Assembly: GCF_000179235.2 (NCBI RefSeq)
Contig: NZ_CP039373.1
Coordinates: 1,643,860 to 1,707,859, forward strand
DNA length: 64,000 nucleotides
Source of the DNA: Synechococcus sp. CB0101
GTDB taxonomy: Bacteria > Cyanobacteriota > Cyanobacteriia > PCC-6307 > Cyanobiaceae
Reading direction: 5' to 3'
A program made the position numbers and the translations under genes. Position 1 is the stretch's first letter. Every line of letters starts with the position of its first letter. This document shows, one piece after another, positions 54,039 to 64,000 of the stretch. The notes beneath the pieces were generated by a model. That model made no database searches. It was not told the origin of the DNA and worked only from the letters and a program-made list of their open reading frames with translations.

Positions 54039-55049
54039 ATGGCTGCTGGGCCGACGCCGCAGGTGATCTGTCTGGGGGAAGCCCTAGTGGATCGGCTTGG
54101 TCCCCTCGGTGGTGATCCCTTTACCGCAGGCCCTGAGCAGTCCGACGACCGCCTGGGCGGTGCTCCTGCCAACGTGGCTTGCGCGTTGGCTCGGCTTGGC
54201 ACCCCTTCCGCCTTTGTGGGCCGTCTTGGCTCGGACGCGATCGGTGCGGCATTTCAGCAGTTGATGCGTGAACGGGGAGTGGATCTCAGCGGTCTGCAGC
54301 GCGATCCGATCCACCCCAGCCGGGTTGTGTTGGTGCGGCGTGATGCCAGCGGCGATCGCAGTTTTGGCGGCTTCTCCGGTGATCAGGGCGATGGCTTTGC
54401 CGATCAGGCTCTTCAGGCCAGCGGGGTGCAAGCGTCTTTGCCGCCCCTGCTGGCGGGTGCGCGCTGGCTGCAGATCGGCACGATTCCTCTTGCGTCAGCG
54501 TTGTCTGCGGAGGCGTTGGTGGCCGCGGTGCAGTTGGCCGTTGACGCCGGTGTGGCGATCGCGCTGGATGTGAACTGGCGGCCCACCTTCTGGGATGTCA
54601 GCGCCCCGGCGGATGCCGGGCCCACACCGGCGGCCGTGGCGGCGATCCGTCCGCTGCTGGAGCAGGCCGGCTTGATCAAGCTGGCGGCTGAAGAGGCCCA
54701 GTGGCTGTTTGGCAGCCGTGATCCCGTGGTGATCCGCGCAGGTCTGCCCCAACATCCAGCGGTGGTGGTCACCGATGGTGGCGCCCAGGTGGCCTGGTGT
54801 TTCGGCTCCAGCAGCGGTGTGATGCCGGCCTATCCGGTGGCAGTGGTGGATAGCACTGGAGCAGGGGATGCCTTCCTGGCTGGGCTGTTGCACCAGCTCT
54901 GTCTCCAGCCCCAACTGCTCGATGGCGGCAGCGCCGAGGCGGTTCGCTTTGCCAGCGCCTGCGGGGCCCTGGTGTGCAGCGGTGCCGGTGCGATCGACCC
55001 CCAGCCCACCCATGAACAGGCGGAGGCGTTTCTCGCTAAGCGGGTGTAG
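54039..55049 (+). CDS. PfkB-family sugar kinase (fructokinase-like)
   Basis: Phosphorylates a sugar, probably fructose, with ATP. The 336-residue protein has the PfkB N-terminal block CLGEALVDRLGPLGGD, GGAPANVACALARLG and the C-terminal signature VVDSTGAGDAFLAGLLHQL with the catalytic Asp. The final 40 residues (QPTHEQAEAFL) match cyanobacterial fructokinases. It follows mutY by 13 bases and may share its transcript. Confidence 0.88.
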   Translation: MAAGPTPQVICLGEALVDRLGPLGGDPFTAGPEQSDDRLGGAPANVACALARLGTPSAFVGRLGSDAIGAAFQQLMRERGVDLSGLQRDPIHPSRVVLVRRDASGDRSFGGFSGDQGDGFADQALQASGVQASLPPLLAGARWLQIGTIPLASALSAEALVAAVQLAVDAGVAIALDVNWRPTFWDVSAPADAGPTPAAVAAIRPLLEQAGLIKLAAEEAQWLFGSRDPVVIRAGLPQHPAVVVTDGGAQVAWCFGSSSGVMPAYPVAVVDSTGAGDAFLAGLLHQLCLQPQLLDGGSAEAVRFASACGALVCSGAGAIDPQPTHEQAEAFLAKRV

Positions 55050-55060
55050 TGCGCGCCGGC

Positions 55061-55561
55061 TTAGCGGCTGGCTTGATCGAGACTCAGCTCCGCCCGCCGG
55101 CCTGCCTCCGGACGATCGGGATCTACCAGCGCGAGGCTCACGCACCAGGCCCCATCGGGCCGGAAGCTCAGCCTCTCGCTCCACTCCACCGCCATCAAGG
55201 CACCGAGCTCCAGCGCTTCCTCTTCTTCCTGGGCGAAGAGTTCATCGGCCGCGAGGGCTCGCTCCAGCCGGTAGAGATCAAGGTGCACCAGCGCCGTGCC
55301 GTTGCTCGAACCGACACGGCCTAAGTAGTGCTGCGCCAGGGCAAACGTGGGGCTGGTGATTGGTTCCTCGATGCCCAGGCCGGCGGCGATGCCCTGCACC
55401 AGGCAGGTTTTGCCGGCGCCGAGGGTGCCCTGCAGCAACAGGATCGGCGGTTGTTGCCCCGCGCTGCAGTTAGCCCGTTGGCGGAGCCAGAGGGCCGCGA
55501 GCTCCTGGCCCAGGGCCTGGGTGGCGGCGGCATCCGCCAACAACACGCTGCGCGATTCCAT
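55061..55561 (-). CDS. tsaE: tRNA threonylcarbamoyladenosine biosynthesis ATPase TsaE
   Basis: Works with TsaB, TsaC and TsaD to form t6A37 in ANN-decoding tRNAs. The 166-residue protein has the P-loop QGTLGAGKTCLVQGIAAGLG (45-52 is GTLGAGKT), SPTFALAQHY and HLDLYRLE with the Walker B Asp, and EWSERL near the end. It converges with the sugar-kinase gene and is divergent from ahcY. Confidence 0.93.
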   Translation of the reverse strand: MESRSVLLADAAATQALGQELAALWLRQRANCSAGQQPPILLLQGTLGAGKTCLVQGIAAGLGIEEPITSPTFALAQHYLGRVGSSNGTALVHLDLYRLERALAADELFAQEEEEALELGALMAVEWSERLSFRPDGAWCVSLALVDPDRPEAGRRAELSLDQASR

Positions 55562-55638
55562 CCCGGTAGATTGCCCTCACGCGAGCCCGAAGCCTCGGCG
55601 TCTCTGCAGATATTTCTAGTTTCCAAACCTTCAAGTTC

Positions 55639-57066
<1,428 letters not shown>

Positions 57067-57075
57067 GCCGGGGCC

Positions 57076-57099
57076 CGCGCGCGCCTTCGGGCGTGCGCG
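57076..57099 (+). terminator. GC-rich hairpin after ahcY
   Basis: CGCGCGCGCC (57076-57085), a TTCG tetraloop and GGCGTGCGCG (57090-57099) form a 10-base-pair stem with one G-T pair. It lies 10 bases after the ahcY stop. No T-run follows, so it may stabilise the mRNA end or act with Rho rather than as an intrinsic terminator. Confidence 0.55.
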
Positions 57100-57204
57100 C
57101 AGGTTCAACGATCGTGCTCCGCGGCTGGATATCGATGGATATCCGCCTGTGGAGCATGTTTGTAGGCGGATGCCGCACAATCAGCCCACACACACGCAGG
57201 CCGA

Positions 57205-57864
57205 ATGGGACTCACAGAGTTGGTGCAACAGCTGCCGCAGCTGATCGGTGCGGCAGTCGAGGCCAACCCGTGGATGGGGTACGGCGCCATCTTTGCGGCG
57301 ATGTTCCTCGAGAACCTCTTTCCGCCGATCCCCTCGGAGCTGATCATGCCGCTGGGGGGCTTTTACGTGCACCAGGGTCAGTTGGCGCTGATTCCGGTGG
57401 TGTTGGCGGGCCTGATCGGCACCGTGCTTGGCGCCCTGCCTTGGTACGGAATCGGCCGCCTGATCAATGAAGAGCGCCTGGAGCAGTGGCTCGAGCGCCA
57501 CGGCCGCTGGATTGGCATCAGCACCCAGGATCTGCATCGCACCCGCACCTGGTTCAACCGCTACGGCACAGCCCTGGTGTTCTGGGGGCGCCTGGTGCCC
57601 GGCATCCGCACCCTGATCTCTGTGCCGGCCGGCATCGAACTGATGCCGTTCACGCCGTTTCTGATCTGGACCACGGCCGGCAGCCTGATCTGGACCCTGC
57701 TGCTCACCGTGGCCGGCATGGCTCTCGGGGAGGGCTACACCAATGTTGAGCTCTGGATCGAGCCCGTTGCCAAAGCGATCAAGGTGCTTCTGGTGATCGC
57801 TGTGGTTGCTGCCGGCCTCTGGCTGGGGCTGCGCACCTGGAAGAAGCGCAACTCCAGCCACTGA
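57205..57864 (+). CDS. DedA-family membrane protein
   Basis: DedA proteins help recycle undecaprenyl or other polyprenyl/phospholipid carriers and keep the proton gradient. The 219-residue product has FLENLFPPIPSELIMPLGGFY with the re-entrant loop acidic residue, GTVLGALPWYGIGRLI, and FVFWGRLVPGIRTLISVPAGIELM containing the conserved Arg-Pro-Gly-R. About four to five helices. Start ATG 57205, 138 bases after ahcY. Confidence 0.9.
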   Translation: MGLTELVQQLPQLIGAAVEANPWMGYGAIFAAMFLENLFPPIPSELIMPLGGFYVHQGQLALIPVVLAGLIGTVLGALPWYGIGRLINEERLEQWLERHGRWIGISTQDLHRTRTWFNRYGTALVFWGRLVPGIRTLISVPAGIELMPFTPFLIWTTAGSLIWTLLLTVAGMALGEGYTNVELWIEPVAKAIKVLLVIAVVAAGLWLGLRTWKKRNSSH

Positions 57865-57879
57865 TGACCGCGCGGAGCC

Positions 57880-58269
57880 TCAGAAGGGAACTTCCTCTTC
57901 GGTCGGCTCCCCACCGAAACCACCGCCGCCGTAACCACCACCGCCTTCAGCATCGCGCTTGGAGCCCAGCAGTTCGAGTCGATCCACACGGATCACTGGC
58001 TTGCTGCGCTCCTCGCCGGTGCCGCGGTCGGTCCAGCGGTCGAGCTTGAAGCTGCCGATGATGCCGAGCAGTGAGCCTTTGCGCACATAGTCGGCGGCCA
58101 CCTGGGCCTGCTTGCCCCAGATCTCCAGGTTGAACCAGTCGGGTTCGTCGTTATTGGAGCGGCGATTCACCGCCATGGTGAGGTTGGCCACCATGCTTCC
58201 CGATTCGAAGTAGCGAACCTCGGGGTCGCGGCCGGCCCGGCCGACGAGGGTGATCGAGTTGACGCCCAT
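57880..58269 (-). CDS. ssb: Single-stranded DNA-binding protein
   Basis: The 129-residue product has the OB fold (SITLVGRAGRDPEVRYFESGSMVANLTMAVNRR, WFNLEIWGKQAQVAADYVRKGSL) and a short glycine-rich tail ending EEEVPF, the acidic tip that recruits repair and replication partners. I start at ATG 58269; a longer frame to 58311 adds 14 residues unlike SSB. Divergent from mreB, sharing a 136-base promoter gap. Confidence 0.95.
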   Translation of the reverse strand: MGVNSITLVGRAGRDPEVRYFESGSMVANLTMAVNRRSNNDEPDWFNLEIWGKQAQVAADYVRKGSLLGIIGSFKLDRWTDRGTGEERSKPVIRVDRLELLGSKRDAEGGGGYGGGGFGGEPTEEEVPF

Positions 58270-58405
58270 GGCGTTCTCCTGTTGATGCGTTGGGTCAATG
58301 ATGCAGTCCACCGACGGGCTGCCTCATAGGGAGAGTTCCACCCTTTGGCCCGGATGTTCCATCGAGGCATCCCACCTATGATTCGCGCCGCTAGGTGGCC
58401 CCTCA

Positions 58406-59452
58406 GTGTTCTTCAAACGTTTCCAGCTCTCCCGCGACATCGGCATCGACCTGGGAACGGCCAACACCCTGATGTACATGTCCGGCAAGGGCATCGTGCT
58501 GCAGGAGCCTTCGGTGGTGGCCATCGACCTTGAACGCGGCAGTTGTCTGGCCGTGGGTGACGAAGCGAAATTGATGCTCGGCCGTACGCCCGGCAACATC
58601 CGCGCGGTGCGTCCTCTGCGCGATGGCGTGATCGCCGACTTCGACGCCGCCGAGCAGATGATCAAAACCTTCATTCAGAAGGGCAATGAAGGCCGCGGCA
58701 TCGTGGCCCCACGCCTGGTGATTGGCATTCCCAGCGGCGTCACCGGCGTGGAGCGCCGTGCCGTGCGTGAGGCCGGTCTGGCCGGTGCCCGCACCGTGCA
58801 CCTCATTGATGAGCCCGTGGCGGCGGCCATCGGTGCCGGTCTGCCCGTGACCGAGCCCGTGGGCACGATGATCGTCGACATCGGCGGCGGCACCACTGAG
58901 GTGGCTGTGCTGTCGCTCGGCGGCACGGTGCTGAGCGAATCCGTGCGCGTCGCCGGCGATGAACTCAGCGATGCGATCAGCGTGTATCTGAAGAAGGTGC
59001 ACAACTTGGTGGTGGGTGAGCGCACCGCTGAAGAGATCAAGATCCGCATTGGCTCCGCCTTCCCCGATGAGGTGCACGACGAAACCTCGATGGACGTGCG
59101 CGGCCTGCACCTGCTCTCCGGTCTGCCCCGCACCATCAATGTGCGCGCCGGCGACGTGCGCGAAGCCATGGCCGAACCGCTCAACGTGATCGTGGAGGCG
59201 GTGAAGCGAACCCTCGAGCGCACTCCGCCCGAGCTGGCGGCCGACATCGTGGATCGCGGCATCATGCTTGCCGGTGGCGGCGCGCTGGTGCGCGGCATCA
59301 GCGACCTGATCAGCCACGAGACCGGCATCCTCGTGCACGTGGCCGAAGATCCGCTGCTCTGCGTGGTGAACGGTTGCGGCATGGTGCTGGAGGACTACAA
59401 GCGTCTGGAGCGCGTGCTCGATACGCCTGACTTCAGCCGCGTCGCCGCCTGA
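58406..59452 (+). CDS. mreB: Rod-shape actin homologue MreB
   Basis: Polymerises under the membrane and directs lateral cell-wall synthesis. The 348-residue protein has the phosphate-1 loop GIDLGTANTLMYM, VIGIPSGVTGVERRAVREA, DIGGGTTEVAVLSLGG and GIMLAGGGALVRG, all canonical. GTG start at 58406 gives MFFKRFQLSRDIGIDLG. First gene of mreB-mreC-mreD; in coccoid picocyanobacteria the operon is retained although cells are short. Confidence 0.97.
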   Translation: MFFKRFQLSRDIGIDLGTANTLMYMSGKGIVLQEPSVVAIDLERGSCLAVGDEAKLMLGRTPGNIRAVRPLRDGVIADFDAAEQMIKTFIQKGNEGRGIVAPRLVIGIPSGVTGVERRAVREAGLAGARTVHLIDEPVAAAIGAGLPVTEPVGTMIVDIGGGTTEVAVLSLGGTVLSESVRVAGDELSDAISVYLKKVHNLVVGERTAEEIKIRIGSAFPDEVHDETSMDVRGLHLLSGLPRTINVRAGDVREAMAEPLNVIVEAVKRTLERTPPELAADIVDRGIMLAGGGALVRGISDLISHETGILVHVAEDPLLCVVNGCGMVLEDYKRLERVLDTPDFSRVAA

Positions 59453-59457
59453 TTCCC

Positions 59458-60195
59458 ATGCCCGGACGCATCCTGCGCGTCCCGCTGCTGCGCAAGGTCG
59501 CTGAGGCCTGGCCGTGGTGGTTGCTGTTGCTGGCTCTGGCTGGCGTGCGCCTGAGCAAAGGGGCTGGCTTCATGGATGCTTATGCCCTGCTGAGCCGGCC
59601 CTTTTGGCCGGGTTCAGCCCAGTCGGAGTGGTTGAGGTCGGCCCAGCAGCTGCAGGAGCAGGCCAGCCTGCAGCAGTTGCAGCGCGACAACCAGCGCTTG
59701 CGCGGCATGCTCGAGCTCAACCGCAGCGGCGGCGGCCGCGTGCCGGCACCCGTGATTTCGCGGGAAGCCGGCGGCTGGTGGCAGCAGCTGGAGCTGGGCA
59801 AGGGCAGTGTGGATGGCATCAAAGCCGGTGATCCGGTGCTCGCCCCCGGTGGCTTGATCGGCCGGGTGAGCAGTGTCACCCCCAGCACGGCCCGGGTGCA
59901 GCTCCTCACCGATAGCGGCAGTCGCCTGGGGGTGTGGGTGGCGCGGGTGCAGCGCCATGGCTTGTTGGTGGGCCAGGGCACGGCGCGGCCGCGGCTGCAA
60001 TTCCTCGAGAAAGACACGGGCGTTCGCCCCGGTGATGTGATCACCACCTCCCCCGCCAGCACGCTGGTGCCCCCCAACCTGTTGGTGGGCGTGGTGCAGA
60101 GCGTGAATGAAAACTTGGCGCCGGCGCCGGATGCAGCGGTGCAGCTCAGTGCCCCGGTGGATGCGGTGGATTGGGTGCAGGTGGTGACCCGCTAG
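59458..60195 (+). CDS. mreC: Rod-shape-determining protein MreC
   Basis: Periplasmic scaffold of the elongation complex. The 245-residue protein has one N-terminal membrane helix (about 18-35), a coiled coil (SEWLRSAQQLQEQASLQQLQRDNQRLRGML) and the double beta-barrel core with VISREAGGWWQQLELGKG, GDPVLAPGGLIGRVSSV and FLEKDTGVRPGDVITTSP. It lies 5 bases after mreB and 2 bases before mreD. Confidence 0.94.
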   Translation: MPGRILRVPLLRKVAEAWPWWLLLLALAGVRLSKGAGFMDAYALLSRPFWPGSAQSEWLRSAQQLQEQASLQQLQRDNQRLRGMLELNRSGGGRVPAPVISREAGGWWQQLELGKGSVDGIKAGDPVLAPGGLIGRVSSVTPSTARVQLLTDSGSRLGVWVARVQRHGLLVGQGTARPRLQFLEKDTGVRPGDVITTSPASTLVPPNLLVGVVQSVNENLAPAPDAAVQLSAPVDAVDWVQVVTR

Positions 60196-60197
60196 CC

Positions 60198-60701
60198 ATG
60201 GGGGTGTTGCACCGTCAGCGCTGGTGCGGGGCTACAGGCCTGATGGTGCCCCTGCTCACCCTGGCGTCGCCTGGCTTTTTGAAGATCGCCGGTGTGGCCC
60301 CCAGTTGGGCGGTGCTCTGGTTGCTGCCCTGGGCGTTGGTGGATGGGCCCGCCTCCGGTGCGATCGCCGGGCTCTGTTTGGGGTTGGTGCTTGATGGCTT
60401 GCACCTGGGCCTGGCCAGCGAGGTGCCGGTGTTGATGCTGCTGGGCTGGTGGTGGGGGCGGATCGGCCGGCGTGGTGTCCCGATTGAGCGCAGCTACAAC
60501 CTGGGCCTGTTGGCCGTGCTCGGCAGCTTGCTGCTCGGCGCCAGCCTGCTTTTGCAGCTCTATTGGGCTGGTCAGCTGCCGCTGGTGGAGGCTGGCTTGC
60601 ACACCCTCGTGGCCCAGAGCTTGCTCACCGGCTTGCTGGCGCCTGTGCTCTGCTCGCTGGTGTTGCTGCGTTGGCGCCGCATTGCTGATTTGAGGGGTTG
60701 A
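60198..60701 (+). CDS. mreD: Rod-shape-determining membrane protein MreD
   Basis: The 167-residue integral membrane protein with five to six helices completes mreBCD. Conserved stretches are PSWAVLWLLPWALVDGPASGAIAGLCLGLVLDGLHLGL and WWWGRIGRRG. ATG 60198 is chosen because the longer frame from 60171 overlaps mreC. The stop overlaps the start of the next gene as TGATG, so that lipoprotein gene is translationally coupled to mreD. Confidence 0.85.
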   Translation: MGVLHRQRWCGATGLMVPLLTLASPGFLKIAGVAPSWAVLWLLPWALVDGPASGAIAGLCLGLVLDGLHLGLASEVPVLMLLGWWWGRIGRRGVPIERSYNLGLLAVLGSLLLGASLLLQLYWAGQLPLVEAGLHTLVAQSLLTGLLAPVLCSLVLLRWRRIADLRG

Positions 60702-62101
60702 TGGGGATGAAGGGCCAAACCGCCACTGGAGCGTTGCGCGGATTCCGCCGCCGCTCGCTGCTGCGCCGCATCGCGACCGGTGTGGCGGGCGCTGCTTTGG
60801 CGGTGGGCCTCAGCGCCTGCCGCGGTGCGGCGCCTCCGGCTGGAGCGCAGCGCACGATCCAGTTCTGGACCCTCGATCTGGCGCCCAAGTTCAACACCTA
60901 TCTCCAGGGTGTGATTGCGGCCTGGGAAGCCCAGAACCCGGGCTACCGAGTGGTGTGGACCGACATCCCCTGGGGTTCGGTGGAGCGCAAGCTCCTGGCG
61001 GCGGTGTTTGCGCGCACGGCGCCGGATGTGGTGAATCTCAATCCCCTGTTTGCGGCCAACTTGGCCAGCAAGGGCGGGTTGCTGCCACTGGAGGGCGTGC
61101 TGCCGCCGGGGGCGCCCCAGGGTTACCTGCCCCGGATCTGGCAGGCGGGCCGCAGCGCCGGGCCCGATGGCCAGCCCCAACAGTTCGCGATTCCCTGGTA
61201 TCTCACGGCCCGGATCACCCTGGCCAACACTGGCCTGTTGCAGCAGGCCGGCTACAGCGCCCCACCGCGCACCTGGGCTGAGGTGCCTGCCTATGCCGAG
61301 GCTGTGCGCCGCCGCACCGGCCGCTACGCCTTGTTCGTCACCGTGGTGCCCGACGACTCCGCTGAGCTGCTGGAAAGCCTCGTGCAGATGGGGGTGACCC
61401 TGCTGGGGCCTGATCAGCGCGCCGCCTTCAACAGCCCTGCCGGCCGCCGCGCCTTCGCCTTTTGGACTGATCTCTACCGCCGCGGTCTGCTGCCCCGCGA
61501 AGTGGTCAGCCAGGGATACCGCCGCGCCATTGAGCTCTACCAAAGCGGTGAATTGGCCCAGGTGGGCAGCGGCGCCGAATTCCTGCGCAGCATCCAAACC
61601 AATGCACCGCAGATCGCTGCCGCCACCCGCCCCTTTCCACCACTCACCGGTGCTCAGGGCGACGCCAATGTGGCGGTGATGACCCTCGCCATCCCGCGCC
61701 AGAGCCGGGTGGCCACCAAGGCGGCGGATTTCGCCTTGTTCCTCACCGATGCCGCTAACCAGCAGCGCTTCGCGGAGCAGGCGCGGGTGCTGCCGTCGTC
61801 GCCCGTGGCGCTGCAACAGCTGCGCCGCAATCTCGAGGAGGAGCGTCCGGCTAACCAGCCCGAGGCGTTGGTGCAGCAGGCGCGCCTGCTCTCGGCCGAC
61901 ACCCTCGGCCAGGCGCGGGTGCTGGTGCCAGCCAGCCCGGGGGTGAAGCGGCTGCAGGCGATTGTGTACACCCAGCTGCAGCGGGCGATGCTCGGTCAGA
62001 TCAGCAGCGATGCGGCCCTGGTGGAAGCGGAGCGCCAGTGGAATGCCTATGCCGCCGGCCGCTTCCCCGCTTCAAAAACTCTGGCCGGAAGAAATCCTTA
62101 A
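60701..62101 (+). CDS. ABC-type sugar solute-binding lipoprotein
   Basis: The 466-residue product is a cluster B type (MalE-like) extracytoplasmic binding protein. A basic N-terminus (FRRRSLLRR) and hydrophobic core end in the lipobox VGLSAC with Cys40 as lipidation site. The body has IQFWTLDLAPKFN, IAAWEAQNPGYRVVW, PDVVNLNPLFAANLA and DALSKG-like turns of the fold. No permease or ATPase gene is next to it. ATG 60701 overlaps the mreD stop. In picocyanobacteria it follows mreD and precedes rpaB consistently as far as I recall. The ligand is unknown. Confidence 0.85.
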   Translation: MGMKGQTATGALRGFRRRSLLRRIATGVAGAALAVGLSACRGAAPPAGAQRTIQFWTLDLAPKFNTYLQGVIAAWEAQNPGYRVVWTDIPWGSVERKLLAAVFARTAPDVVNLNPLFAANLASKGGLLPLEGVLPPGAPQGYLPRIWQAGRSAGPDGQPQQFAIPWYLTARITLANTGLLQQAGYSAPPRTWAEVPAYAEAVRRRTGRYALFVTVVPDDSAELLESLVQMGVTLLGPDQRAAFNSPAGRRAFAFWTDLYRRGLLPREVVSQGYRRAIELYQSGELAQVGSGAEFLRSIQTNAPQIAAATRPFPPLTGAQGDANVAVMTLAIPRQSRVATKAADFALFLTDAANQQRFAEQARVLPSSPVALQQLRRNLEEERPANQPEALVQQARLLSADTLGQARVLVPASPGVKRLQAIVYTQLQRAMLGQISSDAALVEAERQWNAYAAGRFPASKTLAGRNP

Positions 62102-62195
62102 GAGTTCGCTGCATAGTCCTGGTTTCAGGGGTTTTGGGCCTCGGTCTGTTCATCCTGAGATGTATCGTTGCGCTTCTTCATCACCTGTTGTGCGT

Positions 62196-63005
62196 ATGGC
62201 CCTCGGCGACCAGCACCAGCTCGGTGAGGCGTCGGGAGCCGCATCTGGAGCGGAGGGCCACCGCGCCACCTTGCTCGTGGTGGACGACGAGCCGGCGGTG
62301 CGCCGTGTGCTCGTGATGCGCCTGCAGCTGGCCGGTTACCGGGTGGTGTGCGCCGAAGACGGCGAAGAAGCGCTCACCCTGTTTCACCAGGAACAGCCCG
62401 ATCTCGTCGTGCTCGACGTGATGCTGCCCAAGCTCGATGGCTTCGCCGTGTGCCGGCGGCTTCGGGCGGAATCCTGCGTGCCGATCATTTTCCTCTCGGC
62501 TCTCGATGCCATCGCCGAGCGGGTTGCTGGCCTCGATCTCGGCGCCGACGACTATCTGCCCAAGCCCTTCAGCCCCAAAGAGCTCGAGGCGCGCATCGCC
62601 ACGATCCTGCGGCGTGTGGGCCGCGGCTCCGCCGCTGCCGAGCCCCGTGAGGCCACACCTGGCCAGGGTGTGCTGCGGGTGGGTGATCTGGTGGTGGACA
62701 CCAACCGCCGCCAGGTGACCCGCGACGGCGAACGCATCGGCCTCACCTACACCGAGTTCAGCCTGCTGGAGCTGCTCTTCCGCGAACCCGGCCGTGTGGT
62801 GCCGCGGGCCGAGATCCTCGAGCAGCTTTGGGGCTACCCGCCGCGCCGCGCTGCGGACCTGCGCGTGGTGGATGTATACGTCGCCCGCCTGCGGGGCAAG
62901 CTCGAGCCTGATCCGCGCAACCCGGAGCTGATCCTCACCGTGCGCGGCACCGGCTACGCCTCCCAGCGCGTGGGTGACCTGCCCGGGATGGCCGCCGCAG
63001 GCTGA
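62196..63005 (+). CDS. rpaB: OmpR-family response regulator RpaB
   Basis: An essential cyanobacterial regulator that binds HLR1 sites and represses high-light genes under normal light. The 269-residue protein has a receiver domain (TLLVVDDEPAVRRVLVMRLQLAGY, phosphoacceptor Asp74 in VVLDVMLPKLDG, LSALDAIAERVAGLDLGADDYLPKPF) and a winged helix (YTEFSLLELLFREPGRVVPRAEILEQLWGYPPRRAADLRVVDVYVARLRGKLE). The frame is open to 61962; I start at ATG 62196, with ATG 62160 as alternative. Upstream of lysS and downstream of the binding protein. Confidence 0.95.
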   Translation: MALGDQHQLGEASGAASGAEGHRATLLVVDDEPAVRRVLVMRLQLAGYRVVCAEDGEEALTLFHQEQPDLVVLDVMLPKLDGFAVCRRLRAESCVPIIFLSALDAIAERVAGLDLGADDYLPKPFSPKELEARIATILRRVGRGSAAAEPREATPGQGVLRVGDLVVDTNRRQVTRDGERIGLTYTEFSLLELLFREPGRVVPRAEILEQLWGYPPRRAADLRVVDVYVARLRGKLEPDPRNPELILTVRGTGYASQRVGDLPGMAAAG

Positions 63006-63072
63006 GGCTGTTTGGCATCACGGCAGCACCGCGTTCCTGCAGGATGGCGGCACGCTGAGTTGAATCGGGCCC

Positions 63073-64000
63073 TTGTCTGAGCTGCGCGAGACCCGCCTTG
63101 AGAAAGGCAAGGCCCTGGCGGCCCTGGGCCAGGGGCCCTATGCGCTGCGGTTCGACCCCAGCCATCGCACGGCCGAGTTGCAGGCCGCCCACGCTGATCT
63201 GGCCAACGGCGAAGAGCGCGATTTGGCCGTGGCGGTGGCCGGCCGGGTGATGACCCGTCGCGTGATGGGCAAGCTCGCCTTCTTCACCCTGGCCGATGAA
63301 ACCGGCCCGATTCAACTGTTCATCGAGAAGGCCACGCTGGCGGCCTCGATGCCCGATGACCCCGAGGCCTTCGCTCACATCACCTCCCTGGTGGATGCCG
63401 GCGACCTGATCGGCGTGCAGGGCACCCTGCGCCGCACCGACCGCGGCGAGCTTTCGGTGAAGGTGAAGAGCTGGCAGATGCTCAGCAAGAGCCTGCAGCC
63501 CTTGCCCGATAAGTGGCATGGCCTCTCTGATGTGGAGAAGCGCTACCGGCAGCGCTATCTCGATCTGATTGTCTCGCCCGACACCCGTGAAACCTTCCGG
63601 CGCCGGGCCCTGGCGGTGAGTGCGATCCGCCGCTGGCTCGATGAGCGCGGCTTCCTGGAGATCGAAACGCCGGTGCTGCAGAGCGTGCCCGGCGGCGCCG
63701 ATGCGCGGCCGTTTGAAACCCACCACAACGCCCTCGATCTGCCCCTCACCCTGCGCATCGCCACCGAGCTGCACCTGAAGCGGCTGGTGGTGGGCGGCTT
63801 TGAGCGGGTTTATGAGCTGGGCCGCATCTTCCGCAACGAGGGCATCAGCACGCGCCACAACCCGGAGTTCACCTCGATTGAGGTGTACCAGGCCTATGCC
63901 GACTACAACGACATGATGGATCTCACGGAGCAGCTGATTGCTCACGTGTGCCAACAGGTGTGCGGCAGCACCACGATTCGTTATCAGGGCAACGAGATTG
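63073..64000 (+). CDS. lysS: Lysyl-tRNA synthetase, class II, 3' end outside window
   Basis: The first 309 residues of a class II lysyl-tRNA synthetase. From TTG 63073 the protein reads [26 protein letters not shown], then the OB-fold anticodon domain ([39 protein letters not shown]) and the catalytic core with motif 1 ([10 protein letters not shown]) and motif 2 ([18 protein letters not shown]). It begins 67 bases after rpaB. No ATG or GTG start fits better. The rest of motif 3 lies beyond the window. Confidence 0.95.
   Translation, partial: MSELRETRLEKGKALAALGQGPYALRFDPSHRTAELQAAHADLANGEERDLAVAVAGRVMTRRVMGKLAFFTLADETGPIQLFIEKATLAASMPDDPEAFAHITSLVDAGDLIGVQGTLRRTDRGELSVKVKSWQMLSKSLQPLPDKWHGLSDVEKRYRQRYLDLIVSPDTRETFRRRALAVSAIRRWLDERGFLEIETPVLQSVPGGADARPFETHHNALDLPLTLRIATELHLKRLVVGGFERVYELGRIFRNEGISTRHNPEFTSIEVYQAYADYNDMMDLTEQLIAHVCQQVCGSTTIRYQGNEI

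Overview
The window is high-GC DNA from a unicellular picocyanobacterium, most likely a Cyanobium or Synechococcus relative. The basis is gene content and order as I know them from that clade: the neighbourhoods secA/cysE/GntR regulator/infC/miaA/gyrB and mutY/ahcY/ssb/mreBCD/rpaB/lysS, an RpaB-type response regulator, a group 2 sigma factor and picocyanobacterial-style start codons. No database search was possible; family names come from recognised motifs and lengths.

Region 1 (1-11.8 kb) is a surface-glycan island: a partial membrane protein, a GT4 glycosyltransferase, dTDP-glucose 4,6-dehydratase, a four-gene overlapping operon ending in a double GT2 protein, and an unusual sulfotransferase-GT2 fusion. 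A decayed fic gene and an intact PrlF-YhaV toxin-antitoxin (TA) pair sit inside it. Region 2 (11.8-15.6 kb) is a defence/TA island: a collapsed vapBC remnant, two decayed copies of a HEPN-type (RX4H) gene flanking an Xre-RES pair, and a Phd-PIN pair. Region 3 (15.6-23.2 kb) holds an SGNH protein, a DUF5989 protein and a dedicated type I secretion locus: parvulin, an exporter with a cyclic-nucleotide-binding-like domain, HlyD and an RTX-like cargo. It is bounded by tRNA-Gly(GCC).

Region 4 (23.3-31 kb) has a GT4 enzyme, a CopG-RelE pair, a DUF4143 ATPase without its P-loop, a tail-to-tail pair of IS5-type elements that appears to split another TA locus, a GNAT enzyme and a VapBC pair. Region 5 (31-43 kb) begins with secA and ends with cysE, a VapBC pair, a GntR regulator and a dienelactone hydrolase. 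Between secA and cysE lies an accessory block: sulfotransferase, carbamoyltransferase, SxtJ-like protein and a Wzm/Wzt polysaccharide exporter. A Phd-PIN pair whose toxin carries a nonsense codon closes the region.

Region 6 (43-64 kb) is mostly core genome: infC, miaA, gyrB, an SH3-like protein, paired crcB genes, glutathione peroxidase, an acyltransferase, mgtE, a sigma factor, an orphan RTX-like protein, mutY, a sugar kinase, tsaE, ahcY, a DedA protein, ssb, mreBCD, a solute-binding lipoprotein, rpaB and the 5' part of lysS.

Together the accessory genes suggest a cell that builds, sulfates or carbamoylates, and exports variable surface polysaccharide, and secretes a calcium-binding surface protein. 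It also carries an unusually dense and partly decaying set of TA modules. The most interesting items are the dispersed carbamoyltransferase/SxtJ/DUF5989/SGNH set, the duplicated HEPN genes, the sulfotransferase-GT2 fusion and the secretion locus.
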